A stretch of DNA of 16,233 bases, taken from positions 1 through 16,233 of the forward strand of contig CAZZBP010000051.1 of the NCBI GenBank assembly GCA_964652755.1, given 5' to 3'. The notes beneath the pieces are model-generated. The model was not told where the DNA came from and ran no database searches. It saw only the letters and a program-made list of their open reading frames with translations. Shown one piece after another: positions 1 to 6,816 of the stretch; position 1 is the first letter of the stretch; the number at the start of each line of letters is the position of its first letter. Both the position numbers and the translations under genes were made by a program. The stretch is from UBA11795 sp964652755. Its GTDB lineage: Bacteria; Chloroflexota; Dehalococcoidia; Lucifugimonadales; UBA826.

Positions 1-71
1 TACGGGAATACTGGTAGTCAGGGCCAAAGAATAAAGGACTGTACTCCAGAGAGTTAGCAGCTCCTGACTTT

Positions 72-109
72 TGAGTGAGGGGGGTCGAATCTCGGCTCTC
101 CTTCACTCA
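72..109 (+). other. Long G-rich hairpin in the left gene-free region
   Basis: The arms TGAGTGA (72-78) and TCACTCA (103-109) are perfect reverse complements. The pairing continues inward through the G-run to 84 against 97-102, giving about 13 pairs, three of them G-U, around a 12-nt loop. What follows on the plus strand (TATTCTCATT) is only loosely T-rich, so a terminator for something entering from the left is possible but not clear. Bases 1-103 also contain scattered tRNA-like words (GGCCAAAG, ACTGTA, a GTCGAATC T-loop-like string), but I cannot fold a standard cloverleaf. The hairpin itself is seen directly; its function is unknown. Confidence 0.4.
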
Positions 110-139
110 TATTCTCATTACAAGTTTATGTGCTGACCA

Positions 140-186
140 TCTGATAAGACTTAGGAAGTGAGAGGATTGTTTCAATATGGAGGGGA
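140..186 (+). repeat. Intergenic direct repeat, copy A
   Basis: This 47-nt stretch matches 2296-2342 at 41 of 47 positions without gaps, in the same orientation; five of the six differences are transitions. It lies just beyond the 3' end of the methyltransferase gene. In this copy GATAAGAC (143-150) is the perfect reverse complement of GTCTTATC (191-198), so a transcript could close into a long stem-loop. I see no third copy in the window. It could be a dispersed repeat, part of a small RNA, or a protein-binding element. Confidence 0.65.
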
Positions 187-233
187 CGTTGTCTTATCGA
201 CAGGGCGGGAAAAAAGAGGCAGCTGATAGTACG

Positions 234-872
234 CTAATTATTTAAAACTCGATATACCCATACTTGATTTAAAACTTCAGGTTCACCCGCAGGCAGTGGG
301 TGGAATTCATCACTGACATCTATAACTTCCCATAATTTTTTGGATTCCATTTCTTCCTGTTTTTCTTTGAATCCATTTTTCAGATATACGTCTGTTTTTA
401 TAGTAAACACTATATATCCCAGAGGTTTGGTGATCCTCAGTAGTTCATCGAAGGAGTCGGGACCCGCGTGTCCGAGAGTCATGACTCCGACACTAATCAC
501 AGCGTCAAAAGAGTCAGTTGCATAGCTCAGTGGTTCTCCAAGGACCATCTGATCTAATTTTCTATAGACGTTTTTATCCTGCGCTTCTTTAAGCATTCCC
601 TCTGACAGGTCCATTGCAGTCAGGTTCTGAAACCCCAGTTCCGCCAGTGCGAGGCCCACTAATCCTGTTCCTGCTCCCGCGTCCAGAACAACGGATTCCG
701 GGTGAACATATTTCGCTAGGTAGTCAGATGCTGTCTTGGGTCCAATCCAACCGAAAATTTCCGATAGATCTTTATCATAATCTTTGGCCCATTCATCGTA
801 TCTCTGGGATAATTCGGAATTGTCTTTCGACGAATAAACCCACTGGACCCGGTCTTCATTTTTTTCGTTCAT
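234..872 (-). CDS. Class I SAM-dependent methyltransferase, METTL27/WBSCR27-like
   Basis: This 212-residue protein is a soluble Rossmann-fold methyltransferase. Motif I (VLDAGAGTG) is at about residues 62-70, the ribose-binding acidic residue is D88 in AMDLS, and motif IV-like FDAVISVG follows near 122. The N-terminal YDEWAKDYDKD stretch, the early GML motif and the TKPLGYIVFT segment are the pattern of the METTL27 (Williams-Beuren) type, whose substrate is unknown to me. A GGAGAG ribosome site lies about six bases before the ATG. It starts 63 bases after the end of the enolase-superfamily gene on the same strand, so the two are probably co-transcribed. The family call is firm; the substrate cannot be read from sequence. 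Confidence 0.85.
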   Translation of the reverse strand: MNEKNEDRVQWVYSSKDNSELSQRYDEWAKDYDKDLSEIFGWIGPKTASDYLAKYVHPESVVLDAGAGTGLVGLALAELGFQNLTAMDLSEGMLKEAQDKNVYRKLDQMVLGEPLSYATDSFDAVISVGVMTLGHAGPDSFDELLRITKPLGYIVFTIKTDVYLKNGFKEKQEEMESKKLWEVIDVSDEFHPLPAGEPEVLNQVWVYRVLNN

Positions 873-935
873 TGATACTCTCCGGAATTTTCGTCTGCTT
901 CAGGCACGTTCGGGACAGTTCCACTCCCCTGAACC

Positions 936-2117
936 CTACCCCCACTGATTAAGCTGCTTAGATGGGATGTTACCCAAAGGCGCCATCCACCCCTGGGCAT
1001 TAGGCTGCGCTGGATGGGCAGCGAGCCACTCCTCGTTCATGTCTCCTCCCAGTCCAGGGGATGTTGGCACGGGCAGGTATCCATCTTTCTGAATCGGAAA
1101 ATCTCCGATGAAGGCGTCCTGGAACCAGGAATTCATACCGCCTTCATGGATCATGAAGTTTGGTGTCGAAGCATCGAGGTGCAGAGCCGCAAGCACGTCC
1201 ATAGGACCATGAATCGCATGGGGTTGGAATCCCACGTACTCGGCCTCAGCCATAGCCGCGATCTTCTTGAGCTCGGATATCCCACCGCCCTGGATAACGT
1301 CAGGCTGGATCATAGCGACTATCTGCCGCTTCAGCAGGTCTGCATAGTCCCACTTGGTATACAGTCTCTCGCCGGTCGCTATCGGGATATTCACCGAGTC
1401 TGCGACCCTCTTCATCGCGTCCATGTTCTGGAAAGGAACGGGCTCCTCGTACACGAAGGGACGCAAGTGCTCGATCTCGTTGCCGATTCTGATAGCTGCC
1501 GAGGGAGTTAATCGTCCGTGGACCTCCACCAGCAGTTCCACCTCGTACCCAACGGCTTCCCGGACTGCCTGAAAAATCTCGATGGCCAACTTCTCGGCCT
1601 CGTATGTAATGAGGTGACCCCGGTGATGGAACGGGTCGCCTTTGAGGGCAGTCACACCCTGGTCAATGTATGACATCGCGTTCTCGACGGCGGATTCAGG
1701 ATTGATCCCATCCCAGCGTCCGTAGCACCAGATTCGGTCACGCATCAGGCCTCCGAGCATCTCGTACACAGGCAACCCATGCGTCTTGCCCTTGATGTCC
1801 CACAAAGCCATCTCTATGCCACTTATGGCTGATGTTTGTATCGGTCCTCCTCGAACGAAGAAGTGGTGGTACAGGTTCTGCCAGTGCTCTTCGATACGGC
1901 TCGGGTCTTTGCCGATCAACAGCTGACCAAACTCTTCAACCATAGATGCGACGGTCAGGGGTCCGCAGGTCGAGTCTCCCCAGCCAGTGATACCTTCATC
2001 CGTCTCTACCTTCACGCCAACATAGTTCCAGGTGCCAGTCATACCTACAGATTGTAGATACGGACTCCGGATCGGGTCTGGTGCATAAGGTATAGCTTTT
2101 ATTGACGTGATTTTCAT
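936..2117 (-). CDS. Enolase-superfamily (mandelate racemase/galactonate dehydratase-like) enzyme
   Basis: This 393-residue protein is a probable Mg-dependent sugar-acid dehydratase. The N-terminal capping domain spans about 1-125 and the barrel follows. Visible ligand and catalytic positions: E198 and H200 in VEVHGR (in D-galactonate dehydratase the first is Asp and the His is a catalytic base), E224/E225 in YEEP, E250 in TGER, D273 in QPD and H300 in QPH. The usual KxK motif of racemases is replaced by KGD at 159-161, which favours dehydration over racemisation. The C-terminal extension (about 345-393) carries a PTSPGLGG segment seen in this subgroup. A GAGAGG site stands about seven bases before the ATG. 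It probably leads an operon with the methyltransferase. The exact acid sugar is not determinable. Confidence 0.87.
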   Translation of the reverse strand: MKITSIKAIPYAPDPIRSPYLQSVGMTGTWNYVGVKVETDEGITGWGDSTCGPLTVASMVEEFGQLLIGKDPSRIEEHWQNLYHHFFVRGGPIQTSAISGIEMALWDIKGKTHGLPVYEMLGGLMRDRIWCYGRWDGINPESAVENAMSYIDQGVTALKGDPFHHRGHLITYEAEKLAIEIFQAVREAVGYEVELLVEVHGRLTPSAAIRIGNEIEHLRPFVYEEPVPFQNMDAMKRVADSVNIPIATGERLYTKWDYADLLKRQIVAMIQPDVIQGGGISELKKIAAMAEAEYVGFQPHAIHGPMDVLAALHLDASTPNFMIHEGGMNSWFQDAFIGDFPIQKDGYLPVPTSPGLGGDMNEEWLAAHPAQPNAQGWMAPLGNIPSKQLNQWG

Positions 2118-2140
2118 GGTTTGCCTCTCTAGCTGGTTTT

Positions 2141-2171
2141 TCTATAGGTAGTCGTCGGAGTTCCCTGTCAA
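2141..2171 (-). promoter_or_regulatory. Candidate sigma70-type promoter for the enolase-methyltransferase operon
   Basis: Read on the minus strand, a perfect TTGACA -35 box (2166-2171) is followed after 19 bases by TATAGA (2141-2146). The expected transcript start would fall about 15-20 bases before the ATG at 2117, leaving room for the GAGAGG ribosome site. The 19-base spacer is longer than the usual 17, so this is a candidate only. Confidence 0.35.
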
Positions 2172-2295
2172 ACTCCGATGCCTTCTCCATATATTTACCA
2201 TATTTATTACTCTAACAATACGACATTTGTTCTGATCGTCTCTTTTCACGGCCGATTGCCTCCGTACGCCGCATGGTGGGTTATAGTTTTCATCC

Positions 2296-2342
2296 TCTGA
2301 TAAGGTTTAGGAAGTGAGGGGGTTGTTTCAATTTGGAAGGGA
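2296..2342 (+). repeat. Intergenic direct repeat, copy B
   Basis: Second copy of the 47-nt element found at 140-186 (41 of 47 identical, no gaps), in the same orientation. The two copies bracket the enolase-methyltransferase gene pair. Unlike copy A, the outer complementary arm is degraded here: GATAAG meets only an imperfect CTTGCT at 2346-2351. It lies upstream of the Gfo/Idh gene and of the hairpin at 2408-2442. Confidence 0.65.
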
Positions 2343-2407
2343 TATCTTGCTATGTTTACGCCGGATTTGAACACAGATTCCTACGTTTGTACGATAGTGA
2401 TAAACAT

Positions 2408-2442
2408 GGGATCAAAAAAAGAATACTTTTAGGTTTGATCCT
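2408..2442 (+). terminator. Nested inverted repeat with T-rich tail, possible terminator or attenuator
   Basis: GGATCAAA (2409-2416) pairs perfectly with TTTGATCC (2434-2441). Inside it AAAAG (2417-2421) pairs with CTTTT (2426-2430) around a four-base loop, leaving a three-base bulge. The sequence then runs TCTTTCCTT on the plus strand, like an intrinsic terminator tail, although the stem is AT-rich. It ends about 40 bases before the Gfo/Idh start, so it could end a short upstream transcript, act as an attenuator, or be an operator for a dimeric regulator. Confidence 0.4.
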
Positions 2443-2479
2443 CTTTCCTTAAGTATTGGTTTCTGTTAGGAGTATATCC

Positions 2480-3613
2480 GTGGAACAAATCAGACTTGCC
2501 ATAATTGGATCCACAGGTGTCATAGGCAAGACACATATTGACGCCATAGATGGGTTATCCAGTTGTAGGTTGGTTGGATTGAATGCACGGCGCCAGAGAC
2601 CGCTTTATCAGCAAGCAAGGGAACTTGGCGTACAGGCGTACCCTACGTTGGGTGATCTCCTCAGAGAACCTGAAATAGATGCCATAATAATTGCCACACC
2701 TCATCCTTCCCATAAAGATATCACGCTTAAGGCGATAGAGTCTGGCAAGCACGTTTTAGTGGAAAAACCAATGTCCGTTACACCTTCCGAATCTGATGAA
2801 ATGGTAGAGGCTGCCCGGCGCTCAAACGTGTCACTTGGAGTGCTATTTAACAACCGGTTTCGCCGTCAAGCGAAACTGATGCGGGAGTTAATTGATAAAA
2901 ATGCGGTCGGTAAGATATACAGGGCCAACATGGTAACGGCCATGTTCAGGAGCCAAGACTATTATGACCGACTAGACTGGCGTGGCACATGGGAACATGA
3001 GGGCGGCGGCGCGCTAATAAATCAGGGCATTCACACAATCGACATGTTTCAATGGCTGGTGGGAATGCCAAAGTCAGTATTTGGAGTAGTTCGTACACTG
3101 AAACATAGTATCGAGGTTGAAGACTATGCTAGTGCTATCTTGGAATACGAAGGTGGGGCGCTGGGGACTCTCCAATGTGATACTGTCCAAGCACCTGGTA
3201 AACAACGTATAGAGATCTATGGGGAAAATGGGGCTCTGGAAATGGATGATTGGAACGTTACACTTCATCACCTAGATACTCCCTTACAGGAATTTCTCGA
3301 AAACGATAAAACAGTTAAGTTCATACCCCCGGGATCCAATTCAGAAACTTTTGAATTAAAAATTGAGGAGGGGACTCATGCGCTTTCGATAGATGACTTT
3401 TGCCGTGCTATTCAAGAAGGCAGGGATCCAGCGGTCACCGGAGAGGAAGGATCAAAGTCTCAAGAATTAGTTGCGGCTATCACTCTTTCAGGCTGCACCG
3501 GTGACTGTGTCTCGATCCCCGTAGATCGGACGAGATACGATAGTCTTATAGGCCAACTGAAACAGACAGGTAGACTGCCTGATCCTCCATATTACCCAAG
3601 TCAGAATGATTAG
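2480..3613 (+). CDS. Gfo/Idh/MocA-family NAD(P)-dependent oxidoreductase
   Basis: This is a cytoplasmic dehydrogenase of the glucose-fructose oxidoreductase/inositol dehydrogenase family, 377 residues from the GTG at 2480. That start is preferred over the in-frame TTG at 2456 because TAGGAG (2466-2471) lies eight bases before it and the protein then begins directly with the Rossmann strand. The nucleotide-binding GxxGxxG is at residues 10-16, the EKP signature at 95-97, and the second domain carries GGGALINQGIHTIDM with the expected catalytic histidine. Family members oxidise or reduce sugars, inositols and related polyols; the substrate here is unknown. It is followed on the same strand after 88 bases by two redox lipoprotein genes, which need not be functionally related. 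Confidence 0.88.
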   Translation: MEQIRLAIIGSTGVIGKTHIDAIDGLSSCRLVGLNARRQRPLYQQARELGVQAYPTLGDLLREPEIDAIIIATPHPSHKDITLKAIESGKHVLVEKPMSVTPSESDEMVEAARRSNVSLGVLFNNRFRRQAKLMRELIDKNAVGKIYRANMVTAMFRSQDYYDRLDWRGTWEHEGGGALINQGIHTIDMFQWLVGMPKSVFGVVRTLKHSIEVEDYASAILEYEGGALGTLQCDTVQAPGKQRIEIYGENGALEMDDWNVTLHHLDTPLQEFLENDKTVKFIPPGSNSETFELKIEEGTHALSIDDFCRAIQEGRDPAVTGEEGSKSQELVAAITLSGCTGDCVSIPVDRTRYDSLIGQLKQTGRLPDPPYYPSQND

Positions 3614-3645
3614 TTCCAGAATATTGAATATCAATTGCCCTGGAA
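3614..3645 (+). terminator. Weak hairpin after the Gfo/Idh gene
   Basis: Immediately after the TAG stop, TTCCAG (3614-3619) pairs with CTGGAA (3640-3645), enclosing a second small hairpin ATTGA-ATA-TCAAT. A TTAGGTAATTTTCTC stretch follows. It may be a weak transcription terminator separating the oxidoreductase from the thioredoxin genes, but the stem is short and AT-rich. Confidence 0.25.
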
Positions 3646-3701
3646 TTAGGTAATTTTCTCTTCACAACAATCGACTAGTTCAGAACGTAAATTTAATTGC
3701 T

Positions 3702-4853
3702 ATGGCTGATACTAAACTGACTGTAGTTCTATTTTGCTGCTTAACAGGTTTGTTTTTATGCCTCGTCTCTTGCCAGCCGCAGGCGGGGACCCTTAGCAAT
3801 AGTCCAGAACATCAATCCCAATATTTGGGGAGCGATCTTGAATTTAGCGGGCTTGGCTCCTGGATAAACAGTGATCCTTTCACTTTGTATGAATTGAGAG
3901 GGAAAGTAGTGCTCATAGATTTTTGGACCTATACATGCGTCAACTGTATTCGTACTTTCCCGTATCTTAAGGGGTGGCATGAAAAATATTCAGACCATGG
4001 TCTGGTTATTCTTGGGGTGCACACCCCGGAATTTGAGTTTGAAAAAATATTTGAAAATGTCGATACAGCAGTGTCAGATTTTGGTATTGAATACGCAGTA
4101 GCACAAGACAATGACTACCATACCTGGCGTGCATTTAATAACAGGTATTGGCCGGCAAAATATCTGGTGGACAAGGATGGAGTTATTCAGTACCAACACT
4201 TTGGAGAAGGCGGATATATTGAGACAGAATCTGCTATAAGGGCACTTCTGGAAGAGGCTGGATTTGATATTTCTAAGATCCCAGAAACCTCACATGCTGG
4301 GGGTGGAGCCAGTCAGACTACATTGCTCAACAAGAATCAGACTAGAGAGTTATATGCTGGAACGGCCCGGAATTATAAAACTAATTTCTTTTACCCACCT
4401 TATGTTGGTAATGAAGAATATTTTTCCGATTATCGTTCTTCATCCTGGAAAAAAGAAAGATTTTTCGAAGATCCTGGTGACCGGGAAAAGGATCGATTCT
4501 ACGTTAATGGAGAGTGGGACAGGGAAGAAGAATACCTGAAACATTCAAGAGAGACGGGTAACTACAGTGACTACGTAAGTTTTCGTTTCTCTGCTTCTGA
4601 AGTCAACGCCGTTCTTGGCACTGGAAGTAAACCCTACAAAGTCATCGTGACACTGGAAGAGGAGGCACTGGAGGTATCGGAGGCAGGGCCTGATGTTCAA
4701 TTCAGTGACGAAGGTGAAAGCTTCATAATTGTTGACCGTTCTATGATGTTTCGTTTGGTTGAACTCGGGAGTTTTCAGACCAGAGAACTCAAATTGAGTT
4801 CCAATTCGGAAGATTTTTCGATCTACGCATTCACTTTTGGTTCAGATAATTGA
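3702..4853 (+). CDS. Thioredoxin-fold lipoprotein with DipZ-type C-terminal domain
   Basis: This 383-residue protein is probably an extracytoplasmic thiol-disulfide oxidoreductase anchored by lipid. Residues 5-24 form a signal peptide ending in the lipobox LVSC, with the lipidated Cys at 24. The TlpA/DipZ-like thioredoxin domain spans about 45-190 and has the active site CVNC at 79-82 within FWTYTCVNCIRTF. From about 215 a second domain with an ELYAGTARNY start and a YAFTFG end matches the CBM-like C-terminal domain of mycobacterial DipZ. DipZ also has an N-terminal CcdA membrane domain; here that part is absent and the lipid anchor takes its place. The gene overlaps the next by four bases, implying coupled translation. 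No clear ribosome site precedes the ATG. Confidence 0.85.
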   Translation: MADTKLTVVLFCCLTGLFLCLVSCQPQAGTLSNSPEHQSQYLGSDLEFSGLGSWINSDPFTLYELRGKVVLIDFWTYTCVNCIRTFPYLKGWHEKYSDHGLVILGVHTPEFEFEKIFENVDTAVSDFGIEYAVAQDNDYHTWRAFNNRYWPAKYLVDKDGVIQYQHFGEGGYIETESAIRALLEEAGFDISKIPETSHAGGGASQTTLLNKNQTRELYAGTARNYKTNFFYPPYVGNEEYFSDYRSSSWKKERFFEDPGDREKDRFYVNGEWDREEEYLKHSRETGNYSDYVSFRFSASEVNAVLGTGSKPYKVIVTLEEEALEVSEAGPDVQFSDEGESFIIVDRSMMFRLVELGSFQTRELKLSSNSEDFSIYAFTFGSDN

Positions 4854-5839
4854 TCAGACGGGTGTTTATGATTCGGATCCAAAATGGTTTTTTCATTCCT
4901 GTAGTCATTCTCACGGTCTGTGTGTTTACGTCCTGTGGTTATTTCGGGACAGAGTTCGTAGCTCAAGACTCTCAAGATATCGATAGTGGCAGCGAACCGG
5001 CCCTTCCCTATCCGGTAGTTGGTCCGGTTTCTCCGAATGGGTACCAGGCGATTCTTGCCACAAAGGACATGGGTATAGGGAAAAACCGATTCGCTTTTGT
5101 ACTTATTTCGAAGGAAGGCTTTGTTAATTCCGAGGTCGTTGACCTGGTAGTTTACAAGGCTGAAACCCGGATATCTGAACAAAGGCATTCAGCCCATTTC
5201 TTAAATTGGATTGTTCCAAGTAGGGGATCATATGTTAGCTACGTAGACTTTGCTCAAAAAGGAGAATGGAAGGCAGTAATTGATTTTCGTCACGACGGAA
5301 ACCAACAAAGTGTCGAGCTTTATTTTCAGGTTCGTGAAGACACTATCGCTCCCACCGTCGGAGACCCGGCTCCGAATGTCCACAGTAAGACGCTGAGTGA
5401 TGTAGATAACATACAGGAACTTTCTACCGGAATAGTAAAAGAGCCAGAGTTGTATAGATATTCTCTTGTGGAGACTGTAAACAGCGGCCGGCCTACCGTA
5501 GTAACTTTCACGAGTCCCGCTTTTTGCAGAAACGAAGTATGCGGACCTCAGGTCGACATTCTGAAGGAAATGTATGAGGAGTTAGGTCGACAAGCATATT
5601 TTGTCCATGTGGAAGTTTATGACAATCCGGAGGAACTTCAGGGAGATCTCGATTTGGCACGCTTTTCAGAAACTTTTCAAAAATGGAATCTGCCGAGTCT
5701 TCAATGGACATTCGTAGTCGACTGTGAAGGCATTATATCTGACAGATTTGAAGGATTTGCCCCGTCAAGAGAGTTGCGATCCGCCTTAATGAAGCTGAGA
5801 CAAAATGCTAGTGCCTCGCGACATTGTTTCTCTGGATAA
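4850..5839 (+). CDS. Thioredoxin-like lipoprotein with CX4C active site
   Basis: This 329-residue protein has a signal peptide with a lipobox-like FTSC (Cys29 from the TTG start), a beta-rich N-terminal region (about 50-165) that may be an immunoglobulin-like or YtkA-like sensor domain, and a C-terminal thioredoxin-fold domain (about 170-325). The redox motif is FCRNEVCGP, with Cys226 and Cys231 four residues apart instead of two; I recall this CX4C-GP pattern from actinobacterial and Chloroflexota thioredoxin-like proteins. The TTG at 4850 overlaps the upstream stop by four bases; an in-frame ATG at 4868 is an alternative start, and neither has a strong ribosome site. With the preceding gene it forms a likely extracytoplasmic redox pair. 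Confidence 0.75.
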   Translation: MIRRVFMIRIQNGFFIPVVILTVCVFTSCGYFGTEFVAQDSQDIDSGSEPALPYPVVGPVSPNGYQAILATKDMGIGKNRFAFVLISKEGFVNSEVVDLVVYKAETRISEQRHSAHFLNWIVPSRGSYVSYVDFAQKGEWKAVIDFRHDGNQQSVELYFQVREDTIAPTVGDPAPNVHSKTLSDVDNIQELSTGIVKEPELYRYSLVETVNSGRPTVVTFTSPAFCRNEVCGPQVDILKEMYEELGRQAYFVHVEVYDNPEELQGDLDLARFSETFQKWNLPSLQWTFVVDCEGIISDRFEGFAPSRELRSALMKLRQNASASRHCFSG

Positions 5840-6169
5840 TTCGTCTGGTTGATTCCAAGAATGAGCATGTTTGGTGCCAATGCGTAAGTATTTGAGAAAA
5901 TGGGACTAGCACCGATATAACTCCGGGCGGTGTCTCTTAGTTTTTCTCCTCTAAGATCGCTTTTGGACAATGACAGCTAAATAAGCCCCTTAACTGATAC
6001 ATGAAAACTATCCAGGCGCTTCGCCAAATAAACTGGCATCGTTATCTAATTTGTCTCCTTAATGGAAATTTGTCAGACCACTGATTTCATTAGTAGGTAT
6101 AATCGTGCAGGTATTTTGCAATCTACTTCTGCGGTTGGTTCGCGATTTGTACAAGGGGCATCAGTAGAT
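5840..6169. other. 330-base gap without a recognisable gene
   Basis: I see no credible coding sequence on either strand. Only short inverted repeats stand out: CTTAG (5936-5940) with CTAAG (5951-5955), and GGCG-CTT-CGCC at 6015-6025; neither has a T-tract that would make a good terminator. The reading frame that extends the downstream enoyl-CoA hydratase fragment back to 6062 does not resemble that family. Given the adjoining pseudogenes this may be decayed DNA. Confidence 0.5.
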
Positions 6170-6415
6170 ATGGAATATACGGATCTCAGACTTGCTCAGG
6201 ACAAAGGTGTACTAACTATTACAGTCGACAGGCCTGAAGTTCTTAATGCCCAAAGTCGCATTATGCGGGAGGAATTGGATCTAGCTTTTTAGAATGCCAG
6301 ACTGGATGACTCAGTGAGGGTGGTTATTATCGCTGGGGCGGGAGATCATTTTTCGGACGGTCATGACCTTGGTAGCCCCCAGGAGATAGAGGACAGGGAA
6401 AATCGACCGGAATAG
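6170..6415 (+). pseudogene. Enoyl-CoA hydratase/isomerase remnant (5' part, with internal stop)
   Basis: From an ATG at 6170 (AAGGGG ribosome-like site at 6153-6158) the frame encodes the start of a crotonase-family protein: VLTITVDRPEVLNAQ, then LDLAF, an in-frame TAG at 6290-6292, and in the same frame NARLDDSVRVVIIAGAGDHF and GHDLGSPQEIEDRENRP before a second TAG at 6413-6415. Both sides of the first stop match the family with no shift, so a point mutation to TAG explains it. Only about 80 of some 260-300 expected residues remain. The second oxyanion-hole region and the rest are missing, replaced by CoA-transferase sequence. TAG is used as a normal stop by neighbouring intact genes, so recoding is unlikely. 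Confidence 0.82.
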
Positions 6416-6776
6416 GTTAGCTCTAGATGAAATCATTTCGGGAATATTAGGTGAAGTTGATGCGGCCTTTTTTTCCGGGCGTCTGTGTGACGTTGGCTTT
6501 CCCTGTGAAATAGTCTTTAATATCAGGAAGGTTGTGTTAAATTTTGACTTTCACAAAATGGGACTATTTAAAAAAGTGAAGCATGACGAATCAGGGATAT
6601 TCGACCATGTAGTTCCAGCATGGTAACTAAGTCAGACTCCTGCAACCATTGATTTGCCTACCCCAACTCTTAGTGGGCATACTAAATCTGTCTTATCAGA
6701 TATTCTAGGTTGGCCAGATCAAAGGATAAAAGCACTGTTTGTCTCTGGGAACAGTGGAAACATGCCAGCAGTCTGA
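6390..6776 (+). pseudogene. CaiB/BaiF (class III) CoA-transferase remnant (3' part)
   Basis: A frame open from 6390 reads, with one internal TAA (6624-6626), as the last ~125 residues of a class III CoA-transferase. It contains GFPCEIVFNI (family: GIPCGPV), HKMGLFKKVKHDESG (family: rG-F-x-x-V-x-H-P-x-x-G), LSQTPATIDLPTPTLSGHT (family: SxTPxxxxxPAPxLGEHT) and SVLSDILGWPDQRIKAL. The frame ends at TGA 6774-6776. The N-terminal two thirds, including the catalytic Asp, are absent. The fragment begins where the enoyl-CoA hydratase remnant breaks off, so the two appear fused by deletion. It is clearly different in sequence from the intact CoA-transferase at 8291-9442, so it is not a simple tandem duplicate. 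Confidence 0.82.
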
Positions 6777-6816
6777 ACAGAAATTATTACCGAGTATAGA
6801 GATGTAGGAGAGTTTG

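Larger units (their letters stand above)
2118..2479. other. 362-base divergent intergenic region
   Basis: No plausible protein-coding gene is present between the divergent enolase-superfamily and Gfo/Idh genes. It holds a candidate minus-strand promoter near the left edge, repeat copy B (2296-2342), a nested hairpin (2408-2442), and the TAGGAG ribosome site (2466-2471) of the right-hand gene. The area around 2190-2235 is very AT-rich. The length and amount of structure suggest regulation or a small RNA, but no known riboswitch is recognisable. Confidence 0.6.

Noticed and set aside
1..103. Possible tRNA (Tyr- or Lys-like words, GTCGAATC T-loop-like string)
   Set aside because: No acceptor stem partner for GGCTCTCC is visible, the T-stem does not pair with a seven-base loop, and no anticodon arm folds properly. 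Not called as a tRNA.
165..177. GTTTCAAT string reminiscent of CRISPR repeat ends
   Set aside because: Only two copies 2.1 kb apart with genes between them; there is no regular repeat-spacer spacing and no cas gene.
1014..1511. Long plus-strand frame opposite the enolase-superfamily gene
   Set aside because: Antisense shadow of a conserved coding sequence, with low-complexity, non-protein-like composition.
5701..5970. 89-residue minus-strand frame overlapping the end of the second thioredoxin gene
   Set aside because: It is mostly antisense to a well-supported gene and has no recognisable domain.
6290..6292. In-frame TAG as a recoded codon (readthrough or suppressor)
   Set aside because: TAG ends several intact genes here (for example at 3613, 7923 and 14320), and the frame is truncated again soon after. 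Pseudogene decay is simpler.
6687..6697. GTCTTATCAGA, exact reverse complement of the start of repeat copy A
   Set aside because: It is only 11 bases and lies within the CoA-transferase remnant, encoding the family-typical SVLSDILG. Most likely coincidence.
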